NCBI GenBank assembly: GCA_015491705.1
Contig: WFVK01000387.1
Span: 1-12,369 of the forward strand
Length of the DNA stretch: 12,369 nt
Direction of reading: 5' to 3'
Origin: Nitrospirota bacterium
GTDB lineage: Bacteria > Nitrospirota > Thermodesulfovibrionia > UBA6902
A program made the translations under genes and the position numbers. Below the pieces are notes generated by a model that worked only from the letters and a program-made list of their open reading frames with translations, was not told the DNA's origin and made no database searches. Numbering within the stretch: the stretch's first letter is position 1; every line of letters begins with the position of its first letter. Of this stretch, positions 1-5,961 are shown in pieces.

Positions 1-594
1 CCCGTTGAGACCGTGCTCTTTTCAGCGAGGGGACTCAACCTTGTAGGCGGCACCTCACCGGACGGCCTGGTGTCATTTTCATCCTCAAGAGACGGCAGTT
101 CCGAGATATATACCATTGATATATACGGCAAGGGCCTGAAAAAGCTGACCAGGTCCTTCGGCATAGACGTCTCCCCTGAATTTTCTCCTGACGGCGGGAA
201 AATAGCCTTTGTATCCGACAGGGGCGGCACACCGCAGATATACATAATGAATTCGGATGGAAGCGCTGTAAGAAGGCTTACTTTTGAGGGTTCATACAAT
301 ACGTCTCCTTCATGGTCTCCCGCTGACGACATGATTGCATTTGTAGGAAGAAAAAATGGCAAAAATCAGATATTCGTGGTAAAATCTGACGGTAGTGATT
401 TAAGACAGCTTACTTTCAGCGGCAATAACGAAAGTCCGTCTTTTTCCCCGGACGGTTTTTTTATAGCCTTTGACTCGGACAGGGACGGCGGCCGCAGCAT
501 TTACATAATGCGTGCAAACGGAGAGGGACTGAAGAGGATAACACCGGGATACATAAAGGCAATGTCACCGGAATGGTCGCCCTATTTCAAATAG
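1..594 (+). CDS. tolB: TolB, periplasmic beta-propeller protein of the Tol-Pal system (5' end outside window)
   Basis: This is the C-terminal part of TolB, the periplasmic propeller protein that binds Pal and helps the Tol-Pal machine keep the outer membrane attached during division. The frame is open from base 1 (reading P-V-E-T) to the TAG at 592-594, so the true start lies upstream and the GTG at 13 is probably internal. About 197 codons are visible. They contain four or more PD40/WD-like blades, each with a core such as SPDGGKIAFVSDRGG followed by QIYIMNSDGS and RRLTF. The 'SPDG..IAF.SDRDG..IYIM' rhythm is characteristic of TolB, though a generic PD40 protein would look similar. The identification rests mainly on pal and cpoB following directly, in the standard tolB-pal-cpoB order. 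The N-terminal TolB domain and signal peptide are not in view. Confidence 0.9.
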   Translation, partial: PVETVLFSARGLNLVGGTSPDGLVSFSSSRDGSSEIYTIDIYGKGLKKLTRSFGIDVSPEFSPDGGKIAFVSDRGGTPQIYIMNSDGSAVRRLTFEGSYNTSPSWSPADDMIAFVGRKNGKNQIFVVKSDGSDLRQLTFSGNNESPSFSPDGFFIAFDSDRDGGRSIYIMRANGEGLKRITPGYIKAMSPEWSPYFK

Positions 595-626
595 AAACGT
601 TGACTGAAAAATTATTTAATTTCATG

Positions 627-632
627 AGGAGG
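627..632 (+). promoter_or_regulatory. Shine-Dalgarno of pal (decides the start)
   Basis: A perfect AGGAGG lies 2 bases before the ATG at 635 and 8 bases before the ATG at 641. The spacing strongly favours 641 (MKKLFIV...) as the pal start rather than the upstream in-frame ATG. Confidence 0.7.
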
Positions 633-640
633 ACATGAGT

Positions 641-1198
641 ATGAAAAAACTTTTTATTGTTCTTTTGCTGGTCTTTGCCGTCGGCTGTTCAAAGAAATAT
701 GTAAAAGCGCCTGCAGAAGAGACCGTTAAGCCGGCTCCGCCGGAAAAGGTAGAGACAGTGTCACCGGCGCCCGAAGTGACTGAAGAGGTTACCGAAGAGC
801 AGCCGCCGGTCATGGAAGAGGAAAAAATTACCGTTAAGGAATTGCCGCCTGAAGAAAAGGCAAAAGATGTCTTCAGGGATGTGCTGTTTGACTTCGACAA
901 ATACGATATAAGGCCTGATGCCAGACCCATCCTGGATTCAGTGGCCGCCTTTCTCAATGAAAACACAGACATGAATATCATAATCGAAGGCCACTGTGAT
1001 GAAAGAGGGACGAATGAATATAACCTCGCCCTCGGCGAAAGAAGGGCAAAGTCCACCAAAAATTACCTCGTCTCACTCGGTGTGGCTCCGTCGAGGATAA
1101 TAACCATAACCTACGGCGAAGAGAAGCCTGTCTGCACGCAGCATAACGAGGCCTGCTGGCAGAGAAACAGAAGGGCTCGTTTTGTTGTAGCAAAGTAA
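641..1198 (+). CDS. pal: Pal, peptidoglycan-associated outer-membrane lipoprotein
   Basis: Pal is an outer-membrane lipoprotein whose OmpA-like domain grips peptidoglycan and which partners TolB/TolA. Starting at 641 the protein has 185 residues. A short lipoprotein signal peptide ends in the lipobox FAVGC, with the lipidated cysteine at residue 16. Residues 20-75 form a Pro/Glu/Val-rich, low-complexity tether. The OmpA-C domain spans about residues 76-185, with VLFDFDKYDIRPDA, then EGHCDERGTNEYNLALGERR (the peptidoglycan-binding core, Asp120 and Arg136 region) and a C-terminal CWQRNRRARFVV. Cysteines occur at GHCDERG and twice near the end (CTQHNEAC). It follows tolB by 46 bases and is followed by cpoB 13 bases after its stop, as in a tol-pal operon. 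Start 641 is chosen for its spacing to the strong AGGAGG; 635 would add only Met-Ser. Confidence 0.95.
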   Translation: MKKLFIVLLLVFAVGCSKKYVKAPAEETVKPAPPEKVETVSPAPEVTEEVTEEQPPVMEEEKITVKELPPEEKAKDVFRDVLFDFDKYDIRPDARPILDSVAAFLNENTDMNIIIEGHCDERGTNEYNLALGERRAKSTKNYLVSLGVAPSRIITITYGEEKPVCTQHNEACWQRNRRARFVVAK

Positions 1199-1211
1199 AA
1201 ACCGCCCGGCC

Positions 1212-2213
1212 ATGCAACAGCAGCGGAAAACAATGGGAATGCCTTTCAATATCCGTACAAACATATTTTCCGGACTGCGGCGCCGTGCAGCGTGGGGGGT
1301 ACGGCTTTTCCTCCTCCTTGCGCTGGCCCCTGTCTTTGTTACAGGATGCGCCACGTCTGAAGAGATCGGCAGGATGCAGTATGATATCAACACCCTGAAG
1401 TCCGAGCTCAAGAGCATTGAAAGCAGATCATACAATATCAGGACGCAGGTTCCCCCCTGGAAAAGACAGCTTGACAAAAAACTGAAGAGGATCGAAGAGA
1501 CACAGAAGGCGACAGCCGGAACAGTCTCCGACCTCCTGATTCAGCTTCAGTCTCTGACAGGCGAATTCCGGGTATTGACAGGACGTTTTGAAGAGGCGAG
1601 GTATTTTTCCGAGAAGAGTTCCGCAGAATTCCTTAAGGTCAGGGATGAATTAGAGGCAAGGCTCAAGGAACTGGAGCTTGCAGTTGAAGACTTGAGAAAA
1701 AAGCTCGACCTGCTTGAAAAAGAGGCGAAAGCCACGGGCGGACCGGAAAAAAGCGGTGAAACAAAAAAGGCCGATGCCTCCGGCGGCGGTGAAACGCCGC
1801 GGGCCGGTGCCGGGCAGATAAATAAGATAAAAGACCTTTATATGGATGCCTACAAGGCCTACAGGGAAGGCAGAATGGAAGAAGCACGCAAAAAGTTCAT
1901 GTCAGTGATCAACGATTATCCCGAAAGTGAATACTCGGACAATGCGCGTTTCTGGATAGGGGAGAGTTATTACAAGGAAGGAAACTATGAAGATGCCATT
2001 CTTGCCTATGAAGAACTGTTCAGGAAAAACCCGGACAGCAACAAGTATCCGGACGCCATGCTGAAGCAGGGACTTGCATTTTATGCATTGAAAGACAAAA
2101 AGACCGGCAGGATAATACTCGAGAAGCTGATAGAGAAATTCCCTGATTCCGAGCAGGCAGGCCTTGCCAGAAAGAAGATCAAGAAAACCGTTGTCCCCCC
2201 GAAAAAGAAGTAG
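1212..2213 (+). CDS. cpoB: CpoB/YbgF-like cell division coordinator, TPR lipoprotein
   Basis: CpoB (formerly YbgF) coordinates peptidoglycan synthesis with Tol-driven outer-membrane constriction. The family has an N-terminal coiled coil and C-terminal TPRs. Here an arginine-rich n-region precedes the hydrophobic stretch RLFLLLALAPVFV and a lipobox VTGC with cysteine at residue 46, so this version looks lipidated, whereas the E. coli protein is a soluble periplasmic one. Residues 50-175 are heptad-rich and probably coiled coil. A Gly/Glu/Lys linker covers 175-200, and three TPR-like units span about 206-325 (AYKAYREGRMEEARKKF, then YYKEGNYEDAILAYEELF, then the KTGRIILEKLIEKFPDS unit). The basic tail ends PPKKK. 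The start is uncertain: the ATG at 1212 has no clear ribosome binding site, while in-frame ATGs at 1233 and 1239 follow a weak GGAAAA and still keep the whole signal peptide. Confidence 0.88.
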   Translation: MQQQRKTMGMPFNIRTNIFSGLRRRAAWGVRLFLLLALAPVFVTGCATSEEIGRMQYDINTLKSELKSIESRSYNIRTQVPPWKRQLDKKLKRIEETQKATAGTVSDLLIQLQSLTGEFRVLTGRFEEARYFSEKSSAEFLKVRDELEARLKELELAVEDLRKKLDLLEKEAKATGGPEKSGETKKADASGGGETPRAGAGQINKIKDLYMDAYKAYREGRMEEARKKFMSVINDYPESEYSDNARFWIGESYYKEGNYEDAILAYEELFRKNPDSNKYPDAMLKQGLAFYALKDKKTGRIILEKLIEKFPDSEQAGLARKKIKKTVVPPKKK

Positions 2214-2231
2214 GCGAAAAGCCCGTTCGCC
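2213..2231 (-). terminator. Possible terminator hairpin between convergent genes
   Basis: GGCGAA (2213-2218) and TTCGCC (2226-2231) form a 6-base-pair stem with a 7-base loop, overlapping the cpoB stop codon. Read on the minus strand, the hairpin is followed within a few bases by a pyrimidine-rich run (TACTTCTTTTTC), so it could end the kinase transcript. On the plus strand the following bases are less T-rich. The stem is short, hence modest confidence. Confidence 0.4.
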
Positions 2232-2236
2232 GCAGG

Positions 2237-3670
2237 TTAATCCTCTTTTCTGACCTTATCGGTAAAGACACATACCGCCGTCGTTCCCCTGCCGGGCTCC
2301 GAGCGGATATCAAACGAGGCACCTATCATGCTTGCCCGGTATTTCATGATCTGAAGCCCCATTCCCTCCGTCTGTCCGGATGGTTCCGGGATACCTCTGC
2401 CGTCATCCCTTATTTTCAGTTCAACCTCATCACCTTTCCTCGAAAGACAGATATCAATATGCGAGGGGTTGCCGTGTCTCACTGCATTGGTGACCGCCTC
2501 CTGGGCAATGCGATACAGGTGTGTGACGGCCGTCTTGTTGTATATCGAGACGACATCCTCGCATTTGAACCCGCATGTCACGTTGAAAATCCTTCTGGTA
2601 TTGGCGGCAAGGTCCTTCAGGGCCACCATCAGGCTGTCCTCTTCCGCCTCCAGTGACAGAAGCCCCCTTGAGAGGAGTCTGGCCTGGTCCTTCGCCTGGT
2701 TGATAAGCGCCGTAATTTCCGCCACATCCCTGGAATCTATGTGCTGGTTCTTTTCAATCTTGTGCTCCAGCACCTGTGTTTTAAACGCAATGCCTGTAAG
2801 GAGCTGTCCGAGGTCATCATGTATATCCTGGCCTATGCGCCGCTGTTCCCGCTCCTCGATTTCAAGAAGCGCCTTTTCCAGGCGCTTGCGGTCGGTGATA
2901 TCACGTATCATGCCGTCATAGGAAATGAGGTTGCCTTCAGCATCATGGTTGGGGACAACCGTGCTTTCAACCCAGCGCACAATACCGTCCTTGCGTATAA
3001 TCCGGTGTTCAATCGGCGGGGGGCACTGTCCTGAAAGCACCTGCTCGGCCTGCTGGCGCACGAGATCTCGGTCCTCCTCAACCACCATCTGTATCCACAG
3101 ATCGGGGTTAAGGCCGAATTCCCGTTCCGTATACCCTGTCACTGCAAAACACGCTTCACTGTGGGTCGTCTCCATGCTTCTCTCCGCACCCACGCATACA
3201 GTGTATATATAATCGGTGATCGCCTCTGTCAAACGCCGGTACCTTTCCTCGCTCTTGCGAAGGTCTTCTTCGGACTTCTTTAACAGATTCTTGTAATCAA
3301 GCTCCTTTACGACCCTTTTAACCAGATGAGGGAAGATATCTATGAAATCATTGCCCTTTACTATATAGTCCATTGCACCGAGCTTCATCATTTCAACCGC
3401 TATCTGTTCGTTTCCCTGCCCTGTCACTATAATGAACGGAACATCGTATTTCTTTTCTATAAGGGTTTCAACGAGCTGCTTTCCGTTCATATCCGATATA
3501 TCATAATCAAGCAGTAAGATCGAATGCCGGTTGTCAGCCACCCTGGCGAGGGCATCGGCGCCGTTGAGGACCCCCTCTGTGCGGAAACCCTCTCTTTGCA
3601 GGGTTCTCTGGATCAGGCGGTTCAGGCCCTCATCATCTTCAACAACGATTATGGTGGGCGGGGCTTTCAT
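2237..3670 (-). CDS. Receiver-PAS-HisKA_3 hybrid sensor histidine kinase (orphan)
   Basis: This is a 477-residue cytoplasmic-looking signalling protein with no signal peptide or membrane segment. A REC domain covers about residues 5-120, with the acidic pair Asp12/Asp13, phospho-acceptor Asp55 in LLLDYDISDMNG, Thr83 and Lys105, all canonical. A short charged helix (125-145) leads to a PAS/PAC sensor domain (about 142-265, ending YDGMIRDITDRKR). The dimerisation/phosphotransfer part is HisKA_3 type, with His284 in IGQDIHDDLGQLL. The HATPase_c domain has the N box EAVTNAVRHG (Asn395), a G1 box DDGRGIP (422-428) and GMGLQIMKYRA. HisKA_3 kinases normally phosphorylate NarL/LuxR-type regulators; none is encoded in this window, so the partner and signal are unknown. 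A kinase with an N-terminal receiver is probably itself driven by an upstream kinase (inference). The ATG at 3670 lacks a strong Shine-Dalgarno, but an in-frame stop lies 24 bases upstream, which fixes the region of the start. Confidence 0.9.
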   Translation of the reverse strand: MKAPPTIIVVEDDEGLNRLIQRTLQREGFRTEGVLNGADALARVADNRHSILLLDYDISDMNGKQLVETLIEKKYDVPFIIVTGQGNEQIAVEMMKLGAMDYIVKGNDFIDIFPHLVKRVVKELDYKNLLKKSEEDLRKSEERYRRLTEAITDYIYTVCVGAERSMETTHSEACFAVTGYTEREFGLNPDLWIQMVVEEDRDLVRQQAEQVLSGQCPPPIEHRIIRKDGIVRWVESTVVPNHDAEGNLISYDGMIRDITDRKRLEKALLEIEEREQRRIGQDIHDDLGQLLTGIAFKTQVLEHKIEKNQHIDSRDVAEITALINQAKDQARLLSRGLLSLEAEEDSLMVALKDLAANTRRIFNVTCGFKCEDVVSIYNKTAVTHLYRIAQEAVTNAVRHGNPSHIDICLSRKGDEVELKIRDDGRGIPEPSGQTEGMGLQIMKYRASMIGASFDIRSEPGRGTTAVCVFTDKVRKED

Positions 3671-3815
3671 CCGTTCATCATCTTTACCGGATCAAGGCGA
3701 TCATGAAAAAGAGAAGCAATGGTTTTCAAACTCCATGCCGGGCATATTGCGAGGCTGTTGAAACGGAAAAATTTTTTCAAGGTTTTCCCCTGTTAATTAC
3801 AACGTTGCCGTTTAT

Positions 3816-3845
3816 ATGGTAGCAACAGTATTTATGCTGTGTCAA
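3816..3845 (-). promoter_or_regulatory. Sigma70-like promoter for the receiver-PAS-kinase gene
   Basis: Read on the minus strand, a perfect TTGACA (3840-3845) is followed after 18 bases by TACCAT (3816-3821, 4 of 6 matches to TATAAT), with a TGC just before it, as in extended -10 promoters. A transcript would begin near 3809, leaving a leader of roughly 140 bases before the ATG at 3670. Confidence 0.5.
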
Positions 3846-3908
3846 GAATATTTTTTATTTAAAGCGCCGGAGATTCAGGCAATATAGCCACCCGGATGCG
3901 TTTTTTTG

Positions 3909-3914
3909 TATAAT
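3909..3914 (+). promoter_or_regulatory. Possible -10 box for prfB
   Basis: A perfect TATAAT lies 83 bases before the prfB start codon, in an otherwise promoter-poor stretch. No recognisable -35 box sits 16-18 bases upstream, so this is only a candidate. Confidence 0.3.
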
Positions 3915-3983
3915 GGATGAAGGGGTCCTGCTGAAAGCCCCTGAATTCAGGCGCGGCAAGAATGCGGAATTCTTCCGGGTCAC

Positions 3984-3988
3984 GGAGG
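3984..3988 (+). promoter_or_regulatory. Shine-Dalgarno of prfB
   Basis: GGAGG is 9 bases before the ATG at 3998. It supports initiation upstream of the internal UGA rather than at the ATG (4032) of the downstream frame. Confidence 0.7.
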
Positions 3989-3997
3989 TTACATTTA

Positions 3998-5105
3998 ATG
4001 ATCGCTTGCGATGAACTGAGAAATAAACTGAATGAGATCAGGACGAGGATCGATGCCCTCAGGAGGTATCTTTGATGTCCCTTCCAGGCGGGAACATATC
4101 AAGACCATTGAAAAAAAGCTGCAGGCCGGAGATATCTGGAACGATCCGGCCACGGCGCGGGAACTGCTGAAAGAAAAGTCCGCCATTGAAAATTCCCTTC
4201 AGTCTTTTGATTCAATAGAAAAAAAATTTGAAGATATTGATGTCCTTCTTGCGCTTTCAGAAGAGGAAGGCGGGGAAGTCCTCCTGAAAGACGCTGAAAA
4301 GGAGATAGAGGGCCTGATCGCGGAATTAGACGACATGGAGCTCAAGAGCACGCTTTCGCTGAAGGAGGACCGGAACAACGCGATACTGAGTATCAACCCC
4401 GGGGCCGGCGGGATAGAAAGCCAGGACTGGGCGCAGATACTGATGCGGATGTACATGAGATGGGCGGAGCGGAGCGGCTTTCAGGTGAAAACAGTCGACC
4501 TGCTCCCCGGTGAAGAGGCGGGAATAAAAAGCGCCACATTAACCATCACCGGCCCCTATGCCTACGGATACCTCAAAGGCGAAGCCGGAGTGCACCGGCT
4601 TGTGAGGATCTCACCCTTTGATACGAACAAGAGACGCCATACATCATTTGCAGCCGTGCTCGTTTATCCGGAGATAAGCGAAGATATTGACATGGAAATC
4701 AGGGATGACGATCTGAAAACAGATACATTCAGGGCATCCGGCGCGGGTGGACAGCACGTGAACAAAACATCTTCCGCGGTCCGGATCACGCACCTGCCCA
4801 CAGGGATTGTCGTCAGTTGCCAGAACGAGAGGTCGCAGCACAAGAACAGGGCAATGGCGCTCAAGATACTCAAGGCGCGCCTTTACCTGTTAAAGAAAAA
4901 AGAGCAGGAAGAAAAAATGGAGGAATTCATAGGAGAAAAAAAAGAGATTGCATGGGGCAGCCAGATAAGGTCATATATCCTGCAGCCTTACCAGCTCATA
5001 AAAGACCACCGCACCGGATATGAAACCGGCAATGTAAATGCTGTACTGGACGGAGATATCAACAGTTTCATAAGGGAATACCTGCTGATGAAAAAGGGCA
5101 TGTGA
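3998..5105 (+). CDS. prfB: Peptide chain release factor 2 (RF2), made by programmed +1 frameshift
   Basis: RF2 ends translation at UGA and UAA codons. The gene must be read as a join: codons 1-25 from ATG 3998 to CTT 4070-4072, then a +1 shift skipping T4073, then GAT 4074 to the TGA at 5103-5105, giving 368 residues (E. coli RF2 is 365). The first frame reads MIACDELRNKLN...LRRYL and hits UGA at 4073-4075; the second continues DVPSRREHIK. Hallmarks in full-length numbering are the anticodon-like tripeptide SPF at 205-207 (VRISPFDTNKRRHTSFAA) and the catalytic GGQ at 250-252 in SGAGGQHVNKT, the same numbers as in E. coli. Residue 246 is Ala, the usual state; E. coli K-12 has Thr there. The ATG at 4032 in the second frame would give a truncated N-terminus and is not the natural start. 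The gene stands alone, transcribed away from the kinase gene. Confidence 0.96.
4061..4075 (+). promoter_or_regulatory. Programmed +1 ribosomal frameshift signal of prfB
   Basis: The string AGGAGG-TAT-CTT-TGA contains every part of the known RF2 autoregulatory signal: an internal Shine-Dalgarno (AGGAGG, 4061-4066), a 3-base spacer, the slippery CUU (4070-4072) and the in-frame UGA (4073-4075). The spacing is identical to E. coli (AGGGGGTATCTTTGA), but the internal Shine-Dalgarno is the full consensus. The base after UGA is T, whereas E. coli has C. When RF2 is scarce, UGA is read slowly and the ribosome slips, so RF2 controls its own synthesis. Confidence 0.95.
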
Positions 5106-5118
5106 AATACCGGAATAT

Positions 5119-5140
5119 CGGACAGGGACGGGGCTGTCTG
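5119..5140 (+). terminator. Weak hairpin after prfB, possible terminator
   Basis: CGGACAG (5119-5125) can pair with CTGTCTG (5134-5140) over 7 pairs, one of them G-U, with an 8-base loop, 14 bases after the prfB stop. The T-run that would complete an intrinsic terminator starts only at 5153, so the arrangement is imperfect. Confidence 0.3.
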
Positions 5141-5152
5141 TATTGCCTAATA

Positions 5153-5168
5153 TTTTTTATATAAAAAA
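5153..5168. repeat. 16-base perfect AT palindrome
   Basis: TTTTTTATATAAAAAA is a perfect palindrome 47 bases after the prfB stop. It could act as part of a terminator (the T-run lies downstream of the 5119-5140 hairpin) or as a flexible or curved AT tract upstream of the flagellar operon. Function is unknown. Confidence 0.5.
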
Positions 5169-5353
5169 CTTTTTCAAAACAATCCGGCATGCAATGGTCG
5201 GTCCGCCGCGCTAACGCCATTCCCGCTTTCACCCCCTCCACACACCCCGGGCGTCGCTATACCTGCCTCCGCGTCAGCCAATAATACATCCAGGAAGTCA
5301 TAATTTTGACAGGCCCGCATTCTGCAACTCATTATTTTCAGGGGGGTTACGAC

Positions 5354-5369
5354 AGGCACGATACTTGTA
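5354..5369 (+). promoter_or_regulatory. Sigma54-like promoter element before fliL
   Basis: AGGCACG-ATAC-TTGTA closely follows the sigma54 consensus (TGGCACG-N4-TTGCW), with the GG and the -12 dinucleotide 10 bases apart. The -12 pair is GT instead of the usual GC, which weakens it. It lies about 100 bases before fliL, and sigma54 commonly drives middle flagellar operons in polar-flagellated bacteria, so the location fits. This is a candidate by eye only. Confidence 0.4.
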
Positions 5370-5452
5370 TATATGCCGGAAGTTATCTGTTGCAGGGTTG
5401 TCCGGTTTTCGTATGCCGCAGGCGGATAACGGTTGATATTCAAACAGTTAAA

Positions 5453-5461
5453 AAGGGAGGG
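5453..5461 (+). promoter_or_regulatory. Shine-Dalgarno of fliL
   Basis: A purine-rich AAGGGAGGG-type site precedes the ATG at 5470 with about 8 bases of spacing. It is the only strong initiation site at the head of the flagellar run and supports 5470 as the operon's first start. Confidence 0.7.
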
Positions 5462-5469
5462 TATCTGCA

Positions 5470-5961
5470 ATGGCGGATGAAAATGATGAGCTGCAGGACG
5501 GCGCTTCTGATGTGCCGAAGAAAAAAGGCGGCAGCAAAAAGCTGCTTATTATTATAATTGCAGCCTCTATTGTGCTCGGTGCCGGAGGGTTTGTCGGTTT
5601 TAAGCTCCTGTCCGGCAAGGGCGGCGAAGAAAAGACCGCTGCCCCCGAGGAAAAGAAAAACACCACCATTGTCGCTCTTGACCCGTTTGTCCTGAACCTC
5701 TCCGACCGCGGCAGGTATCTGAAGGTTACCCTGCAGTTTGAGGTATCGGATGAGTCCTATAAGGAACTCGTTAAGGAAAAGACGCCTCAACTGAGAGACA
5801 CCATCATAACCCTCATAAGCAGCAAGTCCATAAATGCGATATCAAGCGCCGAGGGCAAGTTCCAGCTCAAGGACGAACTCCTGTTCAGGGCCAACCAGGT
5901 GATGGGCATGGATAAGGACGTGCTGATAAATGTTTATTTTACGGAATTTGTTATGCAATGA
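5470..5961 (+). CDS. fliL: FliL, flagellar basal body-associated stator protein
   Basis: FliL is a single-pass inner-membrane protein around the MotA/B stator that supports torque and motor stability. The product has 163 residues: a short charged cytoplasmic N-terminus ending in a Lys/Gly-rich stretch (PKKKGGSKK), one membrane segment (about residues 25-47, LLIIIIAASIVLGAGG) and a periplasmic FliL domain from about 65. That domain has the typical LDPFVLNLSDRGRYLKVTLQ opening, the middle TPQLRDTIITLISSKS and the terminal VYFTEFVMQ. It opens the flagellar run after a 364-base gap, so promoter elements upstream of it may serve the whole set. Its TGA overlaps the fliM ATG by four bases (ATGA), which suggests coupled translation. 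Length and domain order are normal for the family. Confidence 0.93.
   Translation: MADENDELQDGASDVPKKKGGSKKLLIIIIAASIVLGAGGFVGFKLLSGKGGEEKTAAPEEKKNTTIVALDPFVLNLSDRGRYLKVTLQFEVSDESYKELVKEKTPQLRDTIITLISSKSINAISSAEGKFQLKDELLFRANQVMGMDKDVLINVYFTEFVMQ

Larger units (their letters stand above)
3671..3997. other. Divergent intergenic region between kinase gene and prfB
   Basis: This 327-base stretch separates two divergently transcribed genes. It holds a sigma70-like promoter facing the kinase (3816-3845), with a dyad GTTGC (3804-3808) / GCAAC (3822-3826) and an 8-base palindrome CAACGTTG (3800-3807). Facing prfB there is a perfect TATAAT (3909-3914), followed by a leader with several small inverted repeats: AGGGG/CCCCT at 3921-3942, CTGAATTCAG at 3941-3950 and AAGAAT/ATTCTT at 3958-3974. 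The middle part (about 3846-3880) is AT-rich. I see no convincing gene in it; a 33-codon frame from the ATG at 3913 overlaps the TATAAT box and the prfB start and is judged spurious. Confidence 0.6.
5106..5469. other. Gene-free region between prfB and the flagellar operon
   Basis: These 364 bases hold no gene I can support. In order they contain a weak hairpin (5119-5140), a 16-base AT palindrome (5153-5168) and a GC-rich island with C-rich plus strand (about 5185-5280). A sigma70-like -35 TTGACA (5306-5311) follows, with only a weak CATTAT -10 (5330-5335) at 18-base spacing. After it come a sigma54-like element (5354-5369), two AACNGTT boxes (5428-5434 and 5443-5449) and the fliL ribosome binding site. 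Seven-base inverted repeats CTGCAAC (5322-5328) and GTTGCAG (5389-5395) flank the sigma54-like element. A reading frame on the minus strand across this region has no ribosome binding site or recognisable family features. Confidence 0.5.

Noticed and set aside
600..632. TTGACT at 600-605 as a possible pal promoter
   Set aside because: No acceptable -10 box lies at 16-18 base spacing, and pal is best explained as part of the tolB operon.
3913..4014. A 33-codon plus-strand leader ORF before prfB
   Set aside because: Its ATG overlaps the TATAAT candidate, it has no ribosome binding site, and it overlaps the true prfB start in another frame.
4032..4073. ATG at 4032 as the prfB start
   Set aside because: It is in the downstream frame but lacks the RF2-like N-terminus. 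The AGGAGG-TAT-CTT-TGA recoding signal and the GGAGG before ATG 3998 explain the gene better.
5422..5429. GCGGATAA resembling the -10 box of sigma28 flagellar promoters
   Set aside because: The matching TAAA -35 box is absent 15 bases upstream, and sigma28 usually drives late genes rather than the fliL-flhA set.
5351..5469. A cyclic-di-GMP or other riboswitch in the fliL leader
   Set aside because: I could not find the conserved core of any riboswitch class I know; only scattered short inverted repeats are visible.
5174..5470. A 98-codon minus-strand frame covering the prfB-fliL gap
   Set aside because: It starts with TTG, has no ribosome binding site and would read from the fliL ribosome binding site backwards. 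It has no recognisable family features, so it is kept only as a weak note under the GC-rich island.
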